Assembly (NCBI RefSeq): GCF_050948215.1
Contig: NC_135153.1
Span: forward strand, 12,552,058 to 12,616,057
Direction of reading: 5' to 3'
Length of the DNA: 64,000 bases
Source: Halictus rubicundus
Lineage: Eukaryota > Arthropoda > Insecta > Hymenoptera > Halictidae
Made by a program: the position numbers and the translations under genes. Under the pieces are notes generated by a model that saw only the letters and a program-made list of their open reading frames with translations, did no database searches and was not told the DNA's origin. Shown piece by piece: positions 21,193-32,715 of this stretch (within the stretch, counting starts at the first letter, position 1; each line of letters begins with the position of its first letter).

Positions 21193-23013
21193 TATTAAAA
21201 CTATAAACGACACTCGTTAGAAAGGGTTAAAAGAGTTTCAGAACATCCAAGCTCACAACTTAATGAATCCAGTACCGAGAGGAATAAATTCATAGTTGGT
21301 CTCTTTTTCCAATGGACTCGAAATTGTGGTAGCAGTCGGAAAGGTCTGGTCGAGCCGAGTTAGATGAAAGCAGGCGTTCAGATCGAGTAGGACGCTTAGG
21401 CCAGTGGCACCATTTTGTCCTCGCGCGGAAACCCTGGCCGTTCAGTCCCCGCTCGATCCAGAGGGGGGCCAACGCAGTCGCAAATGGGCGAGAACAAGCG
21501 AACTATCGAGTCGAAGCCGCCACGACGAGGCGTCCGCGAGGCAGCCGCCACTCGGCCTGGACTCTCGCGATTGGCGTCCATTTCACCCACTTACACCCTT
21601 TCCAGCCACCCGCCAAGCCCGGTGTTCACCTATGGTCGGCCGTGTTTCGCGACCGGGCTCTAAATAAATTAGAGGGTGACTCCTCCGCGAGTCCAATTGT
21701 CCCTGTGTCGTATCCACCACCTGCGGCGAAGGGGTTCACGAGCCTCTAGAATCCGCTCGCCACCTAACCTTTGCTGGTGACCTGCGATCATAGCCGCCGG
21801 CCCGAAGGGTTCGAGAGGGACTCTTTACCCAACCCAGACCTTTCGCCAACCGAGTTCAAACTGGGTTGCCACTGGGCTCAAACTTGCTTCATACTTGGCC
21901 CATCGATTTTTCACGACTTTAGGGCCGTTTCTTGGAGCCCCAATTCGGCTGCGATTTCTCCCAGAAATTTCTTCCTCTTTTCGATAACTTCAAACAGCTG
22001 AGAACAATACATTGACACTCTTCAATTTTCTCGCTTTTCCACAAGTGCATAAAATCTGCAGTCTATTGATTCCTGTCGATGGCAGCAGTTAAATATGTGT
22101 TTTTCAAAAGGTAACCCTTTTGCTAACTCGAGTGGCGACCCCGAGGTGCCACTAAAAACTGTCTCTATTGAGAACAGATGAAAATTGCTAAAAATTCATG
22201 CTACAGGAAAGCAAGCCTCTCATGCATCACATAAAATGTTCTCGAAATAAATGTCTCGATTTTCAGTTTAAAGGATCGATTGCCAACTGTTGAGAGACTT
22301 TAGCGGTTCTAGAGCATTCTCGAAGAGCTAGGTCCAGAGCGCAAGTGTGCTAGGCAGTTTTTTATTCGCGTGGAAATCGAAGGTATTATTGTTCGTGTCC
22401 CGGCGGAGAGCCGGTGGAAGGGTTGGCTCGGTGCTAGGTCTCGGGTGGAAATTTCTGTTCGCCGAAGGGATGTTTCTTCATTGGACGTCAGCGTTGTCGA
22501 TGTCGCGAAGACATCAATATCCAAGCACGCCGGCGACCATCGATAATTCAATATCGCACGTAGGAGACCGAGCCCCCTTTTGTCGTGGCACGTCACGCCA
22601 TAATGACGCGTTTCATTCCTCGTGAAAATTTCATCGTCCTCGCGAGACCTTCTTCGCGAAGTGCACCGTGAAATCGGGCTCCTGTTGTTCGAGCATAGTG
22701 ATCGCAGGTCTACCGAAACACGGTCGCGTACGTTCATCCTTCGGCCCTGATCTCGCATTGAGAACGATTTCTATATTTGTTATTTCCTTCTTCTGAATTT
22801 TGCTGAGCGGCTTCCGAAAATTCATGGAAAACAGGATGATGCTGTCATAGCATGATTTTGTGTAAATCTAGTTGAGAACGTGGAAAGATTGCCGACTGTT
22901 TTGATTCTCTAATATTTGTTTGACTAAGTGTTAACAAGTCGACTGTCGAGCACAACCCCTAAATATTTACCCAAAATCGCGCCTAACATATTAAAATTTA
23001 TCACAATCATTAC
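21193..23013. other. gene-free stretch with two MITE ends
   Basis: GC-rich at 21,330-21,760 and 22,380-22,780. A family D 3' end (GCATAAAATCTGCAGTCTA) ends at 22,065. A family C-like single end (AACCCTTTTGCTAACTCGAG, then TGGCGACC) starts near 22,112. Open frames are unrecognised. Confidence 0.5.
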
Positions 23014-23244
23014 TAGACTACGGATTTTATGCATTCACGACAAAAACAAGTAAGCACAATTTGAAGGACAGGTTAAAAAATTTGAATATGTTGTACAATT
23101 TATTCAGACAATTTTTATTTTGCGTAATAGACATGGACATCTACTTCCCGAGTGGAATATAATACAATAGCATCGTTAAATTCCGGAAATGTATTTACTT
23201 AAGTTTGATCTGCTCATTTTTAAATGCATAAAATCCGCAGTCTA
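23014..23244. mobile_element. family D MITE, complete copy
   Basis: 231 bp. The left end TAGACTACGGATTTTATGCA and the right end TGCATAAAATCCGCAGTCTA are 19/20 inverted repeats, each ending with TA. The interior contains CAGACAATTTTTATTTTGCG, which is also found at 828-889 and 10.47 kb. No open frame. This is the best reference copy in the window for the family. Confidence 0.85.
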
Positions 23245-24959
23245 TGAATCAAGGTCTGCAAAAATTCGAAGACGACTTCGAATACGCTGATTCGTCTACA
23301 GCAAAGAACCGGACTTTTCTCCGACACACCGTCGCAAAAATCGAGCAAACATGGAGGCCCAGAAGGAATTTCGGTCCAGAGTGGCTCGAGGTACGTTTCC
23401 TCTCCGAGACCAGTCCGAATCGGTTAGCCGGGGCCGCGGGAACTTGTCCGAGAAGGTCGATCAAAAGTTTCGCCGGTCAGTTTCGTCTTCCCTCCCTCGA
23501 ACATCTGCGATCTATAGGTCGTTTTACGTATTCACTGGCAAACGATCGAAACTCCGCGAGGACGGAGTCGTTAGCCGTGGGACCGAAGGAAGTTCGGCCT
23601 AAAAGTGTGACTCAGTAGTTCCGAAACTGGGTCACTCGAGAGTCCGTTTCGGTGGCTATACTTTATCTGTCCTTAGGCCAGGCGATTCCCCCCGCCCCCT
23701 GGGCACAGTAATTTTTCATTGCGATTCTAGTTAGGCACAACTTTGCCTGAACTGCGATTTCCTTCTTCCTATGAACTATGACGCAAGCCGCGCCACAGTT
23801 TGCGCCGGTATTCCGGTGTTAGGGCAGCTCGTCGAGCAAATTGAGCGAGCGCGACAGAAGGCACAGCTGTGCACCGGTGACCACGATTATCTCGAAAATT
23901 GTACCGTGTTTTCCTTATTGTTAGACGAACTATACGCGGAAAAGTTAGAGTAGGACGAATTAAAGAGATTACCAAGGTTTCGAACCTTCGCGGTGAATAT
24001 TTCACGAAGGCTGAACGTGTAAACTTGTCGAGGTCAAATTTTTCTTCGCAGCGCGTCGAAAATATTAGGTCACGCCTCGAATCGTGTCGATATTTTCTGC
24101 TTGATTCAAGTGTGAAATGGTGACACTGCACGGCAACGCCTTCGTTCTGTTCTTTTTCCTTTCGATTGAAAATGTGTTGCATTTAGAACCCGTAAGTGAA
24201 GAAACTCTATTTCAAAATTCAGGAAAACACCTTTATCGAAGAAAAATCGAACCACCGAGCGACAGGACGATGCGATATGCAATCGGGACATGGACATAGC
24301 CTAAGAAAAGAGAAGCGACGAAAGAGGCTGGCTCGTTCCATCACGGTGGAATTGAGCAGAGGCTCTAGGTCGATTTCCATCGAGATCCCGAGGCTTTCCC
24401 GAAAGTGGAGCAGGCACGGGAGAAGGCGGACAAAGAAAGTTCCCTTAGGTCGGCGTTCCCCCACAAAGATTAATCACCGGCACCCGGTAGTGGCCCCTGG
24501 GGCTAAAAAAGAGCCCGAAAACGTCGGGGATCGTTGCGCGCGAGCGAGCGATCCCACTCTCGAGCGTCGGTTGGCCCCGGTCTGTCGGCGTAATCCGATC
24601 CAAGACATCTATGTCGATAGGGCAATAATTAGGCTGCTTAAAGAGCTAGAAGAGGACCAGGCGGCGGTGGCGGCGGCGGCAGGGGGAACAAGAGGTGGTG
24701 GAGGAGAGAGAGGAAGAAGGGACCGAGCATACAGGGGCCCGGCCGGTCCCTTTCTGTCGCCCCGAACACGGGGGCCCAAGGAGGTGGACGATCGTCGGCG
24801 GGTTCTGTCGGTTTGCCGTGGCCTTTCATCCCTTTCGACGTGCGCGCCGCCGTGAATAGGCGAAACTAGAGGTAAGACGTGAGGACACCGGTCCTCTGCG
24901 CGGAGGCCACGAGGCGGACACGTTTCCCAGTGAAAGGGTAGAAAGAGACCAGCCGCCAC

Positions 24960-24993
<34 letters not shown>

Positions 24994-25429
24994 CCGGCTA
25001 AGCGTCGACTTGTCCCGGCCGGCTGACGTCCCTTATAAACTGCACTTTACGTCTGCAGCTTCCAGTAGCGATGGCCTCGAGTCCACCATCTTCCGCGAGT
25101 CCTTGTTCCATCCGAAGTCCCTGCTACCTCCTCGCCAAAGATTCCGTGTGTGCAATATTGCTCCGCGATGGACGACCCCTAAGGAAATGACAGAGGGAAG
25201 GGGTTGTCAAGAAAGCTGTTGACGGGCGGACAGCCGAAGAGTCAACTGACCGTCGAACGTGGAAGACCGTTAACCGATGCACCGACAAACGTAATCGTTT
25301 GTTGGACAGTATATTAGTGTAAACAAAGAGTTCCGTGTTCAAGGCCGCGACGCGACGGTGTGCGCGGAGTGACTCGCAAATTTCGCAACAGTATGTAACT
25401 ACTTCTGCTCCGAGTTATTGGGATCCTGG
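23245..25429. other. gene-free stretch, GC-rich with trinucleotide run
   Basis: GC-rich at 23,340-23,700 and 24,290-25,020. The 219-codon frame at 24,196-24,855 ends in Ala/Gly/Arg low-complexity sequence and overlaps antisense frames. I do not recognise it and give it no product. Confidence 0.4.
24961..24991 (+). repeat. (GAC)n microsatellite
   Basis: Ten tandem GAC units. Confidence 0.9.
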
Positions 25430-26270
25430 TAGCATTTGGAGACGGTCCAACCGACCAGAAGCCTTGCCACCTCTTGGGTAACCTGATTTTCTGATTGTAC
25501 GATTCGAAAGATTGCTTCCGTGGTGGGTGTTATCGGGATCCTGATAGCTTTTGGAGACGTTCGAGCCAACTAGACGCTTTGCTACCTCTTGGATTGCTGG
25601 TTTGCTAGTTTGCTGATTGCACGGTCGCAAAGCTGCCTGCATACTTGGCCACTTCCTGGCCAGCCAGATTTGCAGAGTGTATGATTGCAGACTTGCCTGC
25701 GCATCTTGCTATCTCTTGGATGGCCCAGTTCGCTGATTATACGGTTGCACAGGTGTCCACGTGCTTTGCTACTTCCTGAGCTGATTACAAAGCTGGATAT
25801 GTGTTAGGTCAGTGCGAACGTAGTTTAATACGAAATCGGGCACGAATTTTTGCACCGACCTAATAGCTTGGCACCTCTTGGATCATTTTTCTTGTTGATT
25901 GCATGACTGAGCGTGAAGTTTATGGTAGCCCTGGTAGCTTTTGGTGACGCTTTAACTAGCGGGAAGCTTCGCTACCTCTTCTATAGCCTGATTTGTTGAT
26001 TACGCGGTCGCACAGTTGTCCGCACACCTTGCTACCTCTTGGAAAACCTGACTTGCTGATTATACGGTGGCACAGTTGTGTGTATACTTTGCTACTTACT
26101 GAATAGCCTGACTGGCTGATTACATAGTTGCACACTTGTCTGCACGCTTTGTTATGTCCTGGGTAGCCTGACTGTATGGTCCTGCAGGGTACTTGTGTCG
26201 CAGGCTATTGTGACGGTAGCTTTTAGGGACAGTCCAAGTGACTGGAAGCTTTGCTACCTCCTGATTTGCA
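25430..26270 (+). repeat. 60-bp minisatellite array
   Basis: A unit opening GCTACCTCTTGGATAGCCTG, with TTGCTGATTACACGGTTGCA in the middle and CTGCACGCTTT at the end, recurs at exactly 60-bp spacing. Clear unit starts are 25,648, 25,708 and 25,768, and then 25,971, 26,031, 26,091 and 26,151. Interspersed is a longer module with GGGATCCTGGTAGC.TTTGGAGACG (about 25,420, 25,535, 25,930 and 26,215). Copies are perhaps 75-85% identical by eye. 60 is a multiple of 3, but the units contain stops, so this is not a coding repeat. Confidence 0.8.
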
Positions 26271-26275
26271 GATTA

Positions 26276-26474
26276 CAGTGAATTCTCGATATATGTCAAC
26301 AGCACGGGTCTTGCCGACGTCGTGTATCGTACAGGAGACATGCCCGAGCCGTGTTATGTTTACACTCCTCGACGCCCGAAGTCTCTCGGAGTTTGTGGCC
26401 CCTCCCGCGGTAGTGGGGATAAATATGCGACGCTTATCATGTAGGCCTTGGCGACATATACATAGAAATCACTG
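26276..26474. mobile_element. pogo-like MITE, family P, complete copy
   Basis: 199 bp from CAGTGAATTCTCGATATATG to ATATACATAGAAATCACTG, flanked by TA on both sides (26,274-26,275 and 26,475-26,476). The left TA falls inside the GATTA of a 60-bp minisatellite unit, so the insertion abuts the array. Internal GTAGTGGGGATAA..GCGACG.TTATCAT is shared with the 3.9 and 6.2 kb copies. Confidence 0.82.
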
Positions 26475-26519
26475 TATTTTAAAAAAATTCTTAACCATAA
26501 ACTCCTCTCTCGTAGTTTT

Positions 26520-26612
26520 TAACCCCTCACGGGGTATATCCCGCGGTAGTGGGGATAATTTCGCGACGTTTATCATCCAGCTCTTGGTGACATATATAGA
26601 GAATTCGCTCGC
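26520..26612. mobile_element. pogo-like MITE, family P, right-end fragment
   Basis: CCCGCGGTAGTGGGGATAAT, then GCGACGTTTATCATCCAGCT and GACATATATAGAGAATTCGC. This is the distal part of a second family P copy 45 bp beyond the first. No left end is visible. Confidence 0.65.
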
Positions 26613-29600
26613 GACACTACTGCGATCGTGACAATTAATGAAGCTGCCTTTGGAGTATGGTCTACCATCTTGTTGCAAACTTGTGCACAGAGTCTGTATT
26701 GTTTCTTGAAACATCCAGTGTCTCTCAGGGTCTCACATCGCGCTGCGTTGCGTCGTACACCGATTGTGTATTAAATTTTGATGCCACGGCAATCGAATAA
26801 ATCCTGACGATCGCATAAAGTTCGCAGCCAATTTGCCGCACAGGCCACCGGACACCTCCGGCTCCGCAATACCATTCATCCATCTCCTGTGTCATTTATA
26901 CTGGTCCCGCAACAAGTTCCGCGGACAGTATTTAATATTCCGCGAACACAGGCGTGTTCATCGCCGGAGACATCGGCTACGCGTATCTTCCCGTCTGCGA
27001 TCGGCGAATAATTCATGCTGCAAGAAAATAGCTGGAACTTGAAAGGTCAGGTAGAATGTTTGCTGAACTTCGCGTAAACTTTCTTCGGTCACAACACAGC
27101 CCGTCTCCTCGTGTTCCACGCATACCGCGACGCAGTCGCTGTCGCCGACCGAAGAATCCGACAAACTACTTACTTAGGGCAACCTGAAAACGCAACAATC
27201 GAATTCTGTGAAGCACTCGTTATCGGCAAGCTGGCATAGTCTGTGATTGGATATAGCCCTCACCATATGTGTATCTCTCATTAGTAAACTATCGAGATAT
27301 TGTTTTTAACATATTGAAATTATTAATGATGTAAATAAAGTTTTATTTATCTTCTGTAGCTTGCAATTGATGCATACAAATTTTATCCTGCAATCACGTC
27401 CGCAGTCTATTATTTAGTCAACAACCGACCAGGGACCACTGAGACAATTTGAGACCCATGATTGTCATCTACACTTTCGCCCCTGCGCAAACTCTCAGGC
27501 ACCCTACAAAGAAACCTCAAAAGAAGCCTAATCTCCAATAGTCTTGCTCGAAATTCGAGTCCTTCGATGATGGATCTCTCGGGAAAGAAGCGTAACGATC
27601 TACAAGTCCCAGAGAACGGGCCTCGAAAAACTCAAACGGTCCCAAAGTTGTCGGGGGTGGAACCAAGGACCGAGTTTCAGCTGCAAATTAGTAAACTCGT
27701 ATCCCACACTATCGCGGGAAGATTCGGAGGCGCGCGCGCGCGCGAGACAGAGCGCATTGAATGCCCATCGCTAAATAGGGCCCACGGGTCCCGTCGGCCG
27801 CGGAGAGGGGTTAGGGCCCCGCCGGTATAATGGCGGCTTCGGCACAGGCCCCAAAAGAAACCCATAGATATCGCATTGCGCGGTCGGGACTGACGGGACA
27901 AAACAGCCCGACAATAGGGGGAAGGGGGGAGGGCCTTTCGGTCTTCTCCGCGAGATTCGGGGCCTCGAGGGGAGGGGGCGAGGAAGCGAGAGAGTAGCGC
28001 ATGTCCGCCGTGGCGGGGCCCGATAGAGGGGGAAAAGAGAAGAGGCGCGTTTTCACGTCACCGGGAGCTGGAACCGAGACGCGACGGGCCCTCTGCCCAT
28101 TGGGCCTTCCTCGCGTGCCGATCCATTAATTAACCATCGTCGTTTCTTACCCTCCGCTTCGGGACGCTAGCTTTTGGGCCCGATGGGAAATGCATCCAGA
28201 ATAAACTTGGGACTCACGGACCGCCGTAAGTCCCTGGAACTCAGGAATACGTAACAACTGACCCTAGCTCTGCTCACTCAGCTTCTTAACAAGACCTTTT
28301 ATTAATCGTTTATGGACGAGTGGCATTTTCAAAAAATCATTAAGACAATCTCAGATATCTTCCACGCATCTTTCGAGCCGAAGAGACATTTTGCACACTA
28401 AACGGATAAACAAATGTGCTAATGATTGCAGCCAGGTGACAGCAAGCTTATTTTCCGTAGGATGTTTGATCGACGAGTCGCGGGGCCGGCGAGAAGGCTG
28501 GATCTTTCCTGAAAACGAGCTTTCGTCAACTCCTAGAGCAACGGGGCTCGGAATAGTGGCGCGGTTAGGCTGTCGGGTTGCCTGAAGGCAACGTATCGAT
28601 TAAGCGCCGCGGTTCCAAGGGAAGGGCACACTGTGTGCGTTGGAAGTGAAATTGATCGTGAGCATTAACGTAACTCGAGAGACTACGTTGCTCGCAGTTA
28701 GACTCGCGGCGGCGCATCCATATGCATACAACGCCGCGTAAATGATTGAAACGTTCAATTACATTGCGAACGATTCACAAATTTTCCAGGCGCGGGCGTC
28801 TTCCTTTGATCACTATAGTTACCTTCGAAATAGTCCCCTAATTATCCCTGGGATTCGAAGAAATCCCCCGGTTCCATGAAAGTTAGAAAGCAAGTCGAGA
28901 TTTACATGAAAATTGCTGCGTTTTAGGTATGGCTTTCGCTTCGAGTGCAGATTCGAAGCAGCGTTAATAACTGCATGTCGGTGGTCGGGTCTATTTCGAC
29001 CCTGGATTTTGAAAGAATTGTTCAGCTGCAAGAAAGAATTGTCTTTGTGGTGCTAATTTTGCATTTTATGCACAAGAAACTGACGCAATTTACTCGTACA
29101 ATTCTTAAATGTTTAGTAATTTATCAAATAGGAACAAATTTGATAATGTGAAAAATATTTTGATGTAGGAATTGTTAGTGGCGCCTCCGAGAGTGTAAAG
29201 CGTTAATTCTTGCATGAACTATAAAATTAGCTAGCTATGAAATTACATAGCTATAAAATTAACTAGCTATAAAATTGAGATTTGTCTTTGACGTGCTGGA
29301 ATACTACATTTTTTAACTACACTTGTGAATCTATGGACTTTTACCGTGTCTGTTCACTATAGCAAGGATAGTTCGGAAGAAAAATTATAAAAATTGACGG
29401 TGACCTACCAAATTCGAGGTAAGACGAATCTACCGTTCGATCAGGTCCGGTCAGCAAGCTGTTCGGCCGTGAGGAATGGAAAAACGACGGGAAAGAGAAA
29501 AAAGTCTTGATTAATCACGGCCACAGACGAGTGCGTCGCGGCGGCCGGATTTCGCGGACACGTCCGCCGTGACAAAGACCGTAATCGTACACCGGGTACG

Positions 29601-30984
29601 GCGACGTCGGGCCGAGTATTACTTACCGGCGAAGAAACTGAGGTAACATGAACTGAAACACAGCCGCGGCGATTCCCACATTCCCGGAATAGCGTCACGC
29701 CCGCCTCGTGAACGGGTTCCATCCGGTACGGGGTCGCTCAAAAAACCCGGAAAATCTTGGCGAACACAAAACGCTCCACTGCGTCCACCGCCGAAAGCCA
29801 CGAACGTTTCACACTGTTCTTGGAGCCCAGCCGAAAATTGTTTCCTTCTTCGACAATTATAATAAGCTGGAAACAGTAAATCGATGCTTCAGAATTCTCT
29901 TAATCTTTTCACAATTTCAAATTGCACCATTTCTGATGCACGAAATCCGCAGGCCAATCATTAGGAGACGGCGGATCTTTAAAATAAAAATTCTCCAAGT
30001 CAGTTGTAAGAAACAGCAATGAAATATAATAAAACTCAATTTTTTAATCATTGTAGCGGGTCAAAGGTAGCGTGAAAATATGTCCATTTTTGTTAAAAGA
30101 ATTTCTAAAAAGGAATTGAAAGTGGTTACTAGTTTAAGGGTTGAAAAGTAAACCGTACCGATTTTTCCGAAATCGAAGGAAATTGAGGGGGGTAGTTTCG
30201 TCCAGCCAGCATCCTGGAAAATTTGTCGATCTGCGAGGGGTGGCAGGGGTCGGAGAAGGTGGCTAGAGGGTGGCGAAGGGTGGTTGGAGGGTGGCGTAGG
30301 GCTCGATAGAACGCATCGACGAAAACCGCGAGAGCAGCGACAAACCAATTAGCTGCTCCGGCGAGCAGGGGTGGCGCGTGACAATCGGATGAAACGATCG
30401 GAGGACGTTCCCCGACGAGTTCTCGATCTCGACGGGAGGGATGGTTAGGAGGGGGAGAGGGGTGGCTCTCGAGGAAGACAGTGCAAAATTCGTCGACGAG
30501 TCGGTGGGTTGCGCGCGTAAATTCCCGCGGATCGATCTCTGGAGATTGGCTGGAGCCGGCGGCGGCTGGGAACACGGAAGACGTCGCGTCGCGTCGCGAC
30601 GTGGATGGAAAAGTGAAAAAGCTGTGCGGGGTTGGTGTGGAGTCGAGTACCGAATCGTCGGAACGCCCGGAACAAACAAACAAACGAACGGACAAAAACG
30701 CGGTGCACGGTGCCGTCTGCGAGGCGCCTCCGCTCGCGATTTTCGAATTCCCGGCTGAATGATCCGTGCCTGAACCCCGTGCGATCCGAGTTACGAGACG
30801 ATTCCACGTACGGAAACTCTTTTAAAGCGACTGCGGTTTGTAGATCGACAGCATCATCGAAAAAGCAGCGGCAATGATGGCTCTTTACTCTGGGAGCACT
30901 ATGAGTTGCCCTCAGGGGCAATGATCCTCGGAGAGAATCTCCATCTTGCGAGTTTGCTATCGATAGATAGGCTTGGTTTGACTT
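26613..30984. other. gene-free stretch
   Basis: Alternating AT-rich and GC-rich DNA. A family D 3' end (CACGTCCGCAGTCTA) ends at 27,409. A degenerate one (ACGAAATCCGCAGGCCA) lies near 29,955; the 130 bp before it resemble those before the 22,065 end. Degenerate TAGCTATGAAATTA/TAGCTATAAAATTA repeats occur at 29,230-29,280. GC-rich open frames at 27,680-28,060 and 30,130-30,920 are not recognised. Confidence 0.45.
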
Positions 30985-31230
30985 GGTTTTTCTTTGTGGA
31001 GGGTCTCGAGTAGGCGTGGCTTAGTGGCCCCCGATTGTGACGGGGTCAGGATAGTGCCCGATAGGGCAACCGTTCCTTCTTCTTTTGCTTAGACTGTACA
31101 GTTTACTAACATTTCTGTTATGGAGAAGATTTGAACTATTGAGAAGATTACTTGTAGTTCAATATTTTGTGAATGGCAAGTTTCTTTGTGGAGGGTCGCG
31201 AGTAGGCGTGGCTTAGTGGCCCTCGTACAG
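30985..31230 (+). repeat. direct repeat spaced 192 bp
   Basis: TCTTTGTGGAGGGTCTCGAG, then TAGGCGTGGCTTAGTGGCCC, at about 30,991 is repeated with one or two changes at 31,183. The sequence between has no recognised content. It is probably a tandem duplication whose remaining part has diverged. Confidence 0.65.
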
Positions 31231-31914
31231 GACTTTGCAGCATGAACGGGACCTTTAAAAAAACTGTTTGCAATGTTTTAGAATATCTTCTTCGTCAATA
31301 TTGTCAATATTCGACAGCTTTTTTAGAGTAATCGGAATTCCATGCTAACTCCACTCACCGAAAAGGTTTCCATCCCTCGCAGTCACAACCCCCGCGCGTT
31401 CTGTCTCCTCGTGGTGCGTCCCGATTAGAGGAAACCCCGTATAAGACAGGATCGAACACCACTTCCCATTAAAGGCAAACTTCGAACAAAACGTCGAACC
31501 TCCCCATTCAAAGTGTTCGTATTTCTCGCCCCCCGGTGCACGAAAAACTATCAATTGATGTCGGAGCACAAACACAACGCAGCTGCACCCCCGAAACACC
31601 GAAATCCAAACGGGCCGGATATATCCGCTCGTCCATCTGTCGTTGTGTAACGGAACACCGGCTAATAGTATTAGAAATATATCTATATACGTCTCCGAGT
31701 AAACTACCCTACTGTCAAACCACTCGATCGACGCGCCCCTGTCCCCTCTTTCTGGCCGCTGCAGATTACGTCTGTAAACGCCTAACCTTTCGATCGTTGC
31801 CTCGAGTACTACCCTCGAAGATCGACTAAAACGCTCGAATGTGCCCGAACGAGCCGTTGAGTCATTCCGTCGCCCGATTTTCGGTTCTTTAGCCGAAGTC
31901 CATGAGACCATGAG
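31231..31914. other. gene-free stretch
   Basis: The segment 31,345-31,911 is open on the minus strand for 188 codons, but its translation matches no domain that I know and it is partly open on the other strand. No product is assigned. Confidence 0.35.
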
Positions 31915-32715
31915 CGAGGCTGTACTGCACTTGGATATATCAGAACGTTGAATTTGATCGCAGAGAAAATATTTATGTCAATCTCTTATAGCTGCAATGC
32001 AAATTTTTCTGGAGATCTAATTTTGCATGAGATAGCGGAATAGCCTTGTGGTCGCCTATCATTGAGGCAGTACAGTACTTCTTTCGACACACCAGAACAT
32101 TGACTATGATCTCAGAGAAAATAATTAAGCGATGTTAATTCTTTCTAGCTGCAGTATAGATTTTTCACAATGCTTAATTTAGTAGCAGATAGCAGGGTAA
32201 CCTCGCTCGAGGGATGCCTACCATTGAAGCACTACAGTACTTCTTTCGATAGACTAGAAAATTGAGTATGGTTACATAGAAGTTAATCGTGTGACAATGC
32301 GGCAGTAATATAGATTATTTTAAGGGTTCAATTTCGAATGCGACAATGGTGTAGCCTCGTAAGAGGATCGCCCACTGTCGAGGCATTCCAGTACTTGTTT
32401 CGACCAATCAGAAAATTGTCTATAATTCTAAAATCTCAATATTATCTCCTAGCCAGTAACGTAGATTTTGTTGGTGGTTCAATCTGAAGTAAAACAACGA
32501 AGTGACCTCGTAGGAAGATTGTCCACTATCGGGGCATTCCAGTACTTGTTTCACTGCATCAGAAAATTGTCTACGATTCTAGAACCTCAATATACTCTCC
32601 TAGCAGTAATATAGATCTTTTTGGAGGTTTAATCTGAGATAAAACAACGGGGTAACCTCGTAAGAAGATCGTCGATTATCGAGGCACCCCGGCACTCCAG
32701 AGAATTGTCTCTGAT
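31915..32715 (+). repeat. tandem repeat array, unit about 147-162 bp, six copies
   Basis: The block GAGGCA..CCAGTACTT.TTTCGAC, followed by CAGAAAATTG, recurs with its CAGTACT (or CTGCACT) core at 31,926, 32,073, 32,235, 32,389, 32,540 and 32,690. Spacings are 147, 162, 154, 151 and 150. Other shared blocks are GTAACCTCGTAAGA.GATCG and CTAGC.GTAATATAGAT. The array is AT-rich and non-coding. The 3' units are most alike. Confidence 0.78.

Noticed and set aside
24196..24855. 219-codon + strand frame
   Set aside because: Arg-rich, then Ala/Gly repeats. Antisense frames are equally open and no family resemblance or splice structure was seen.
25430..26270. Regular 60-bp repeats considered as a CRISPR-like array
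   Set aside because: The repeats are contiguous and diverged without unique spacers, in a eukaryotic context. It is a minisatellite.
30129..30695. 188-codon minus-strand Pro/Arg/Ser-rich frame
   Set aside because: GC-rich DNA open in several frames on both strands. The translation is low complexity.
31345..31911. 188-codon minus-strand frame
   Set aside because: No motif recognised and no splice or neighbouring-exon support. Left unassigned rather than given a product.
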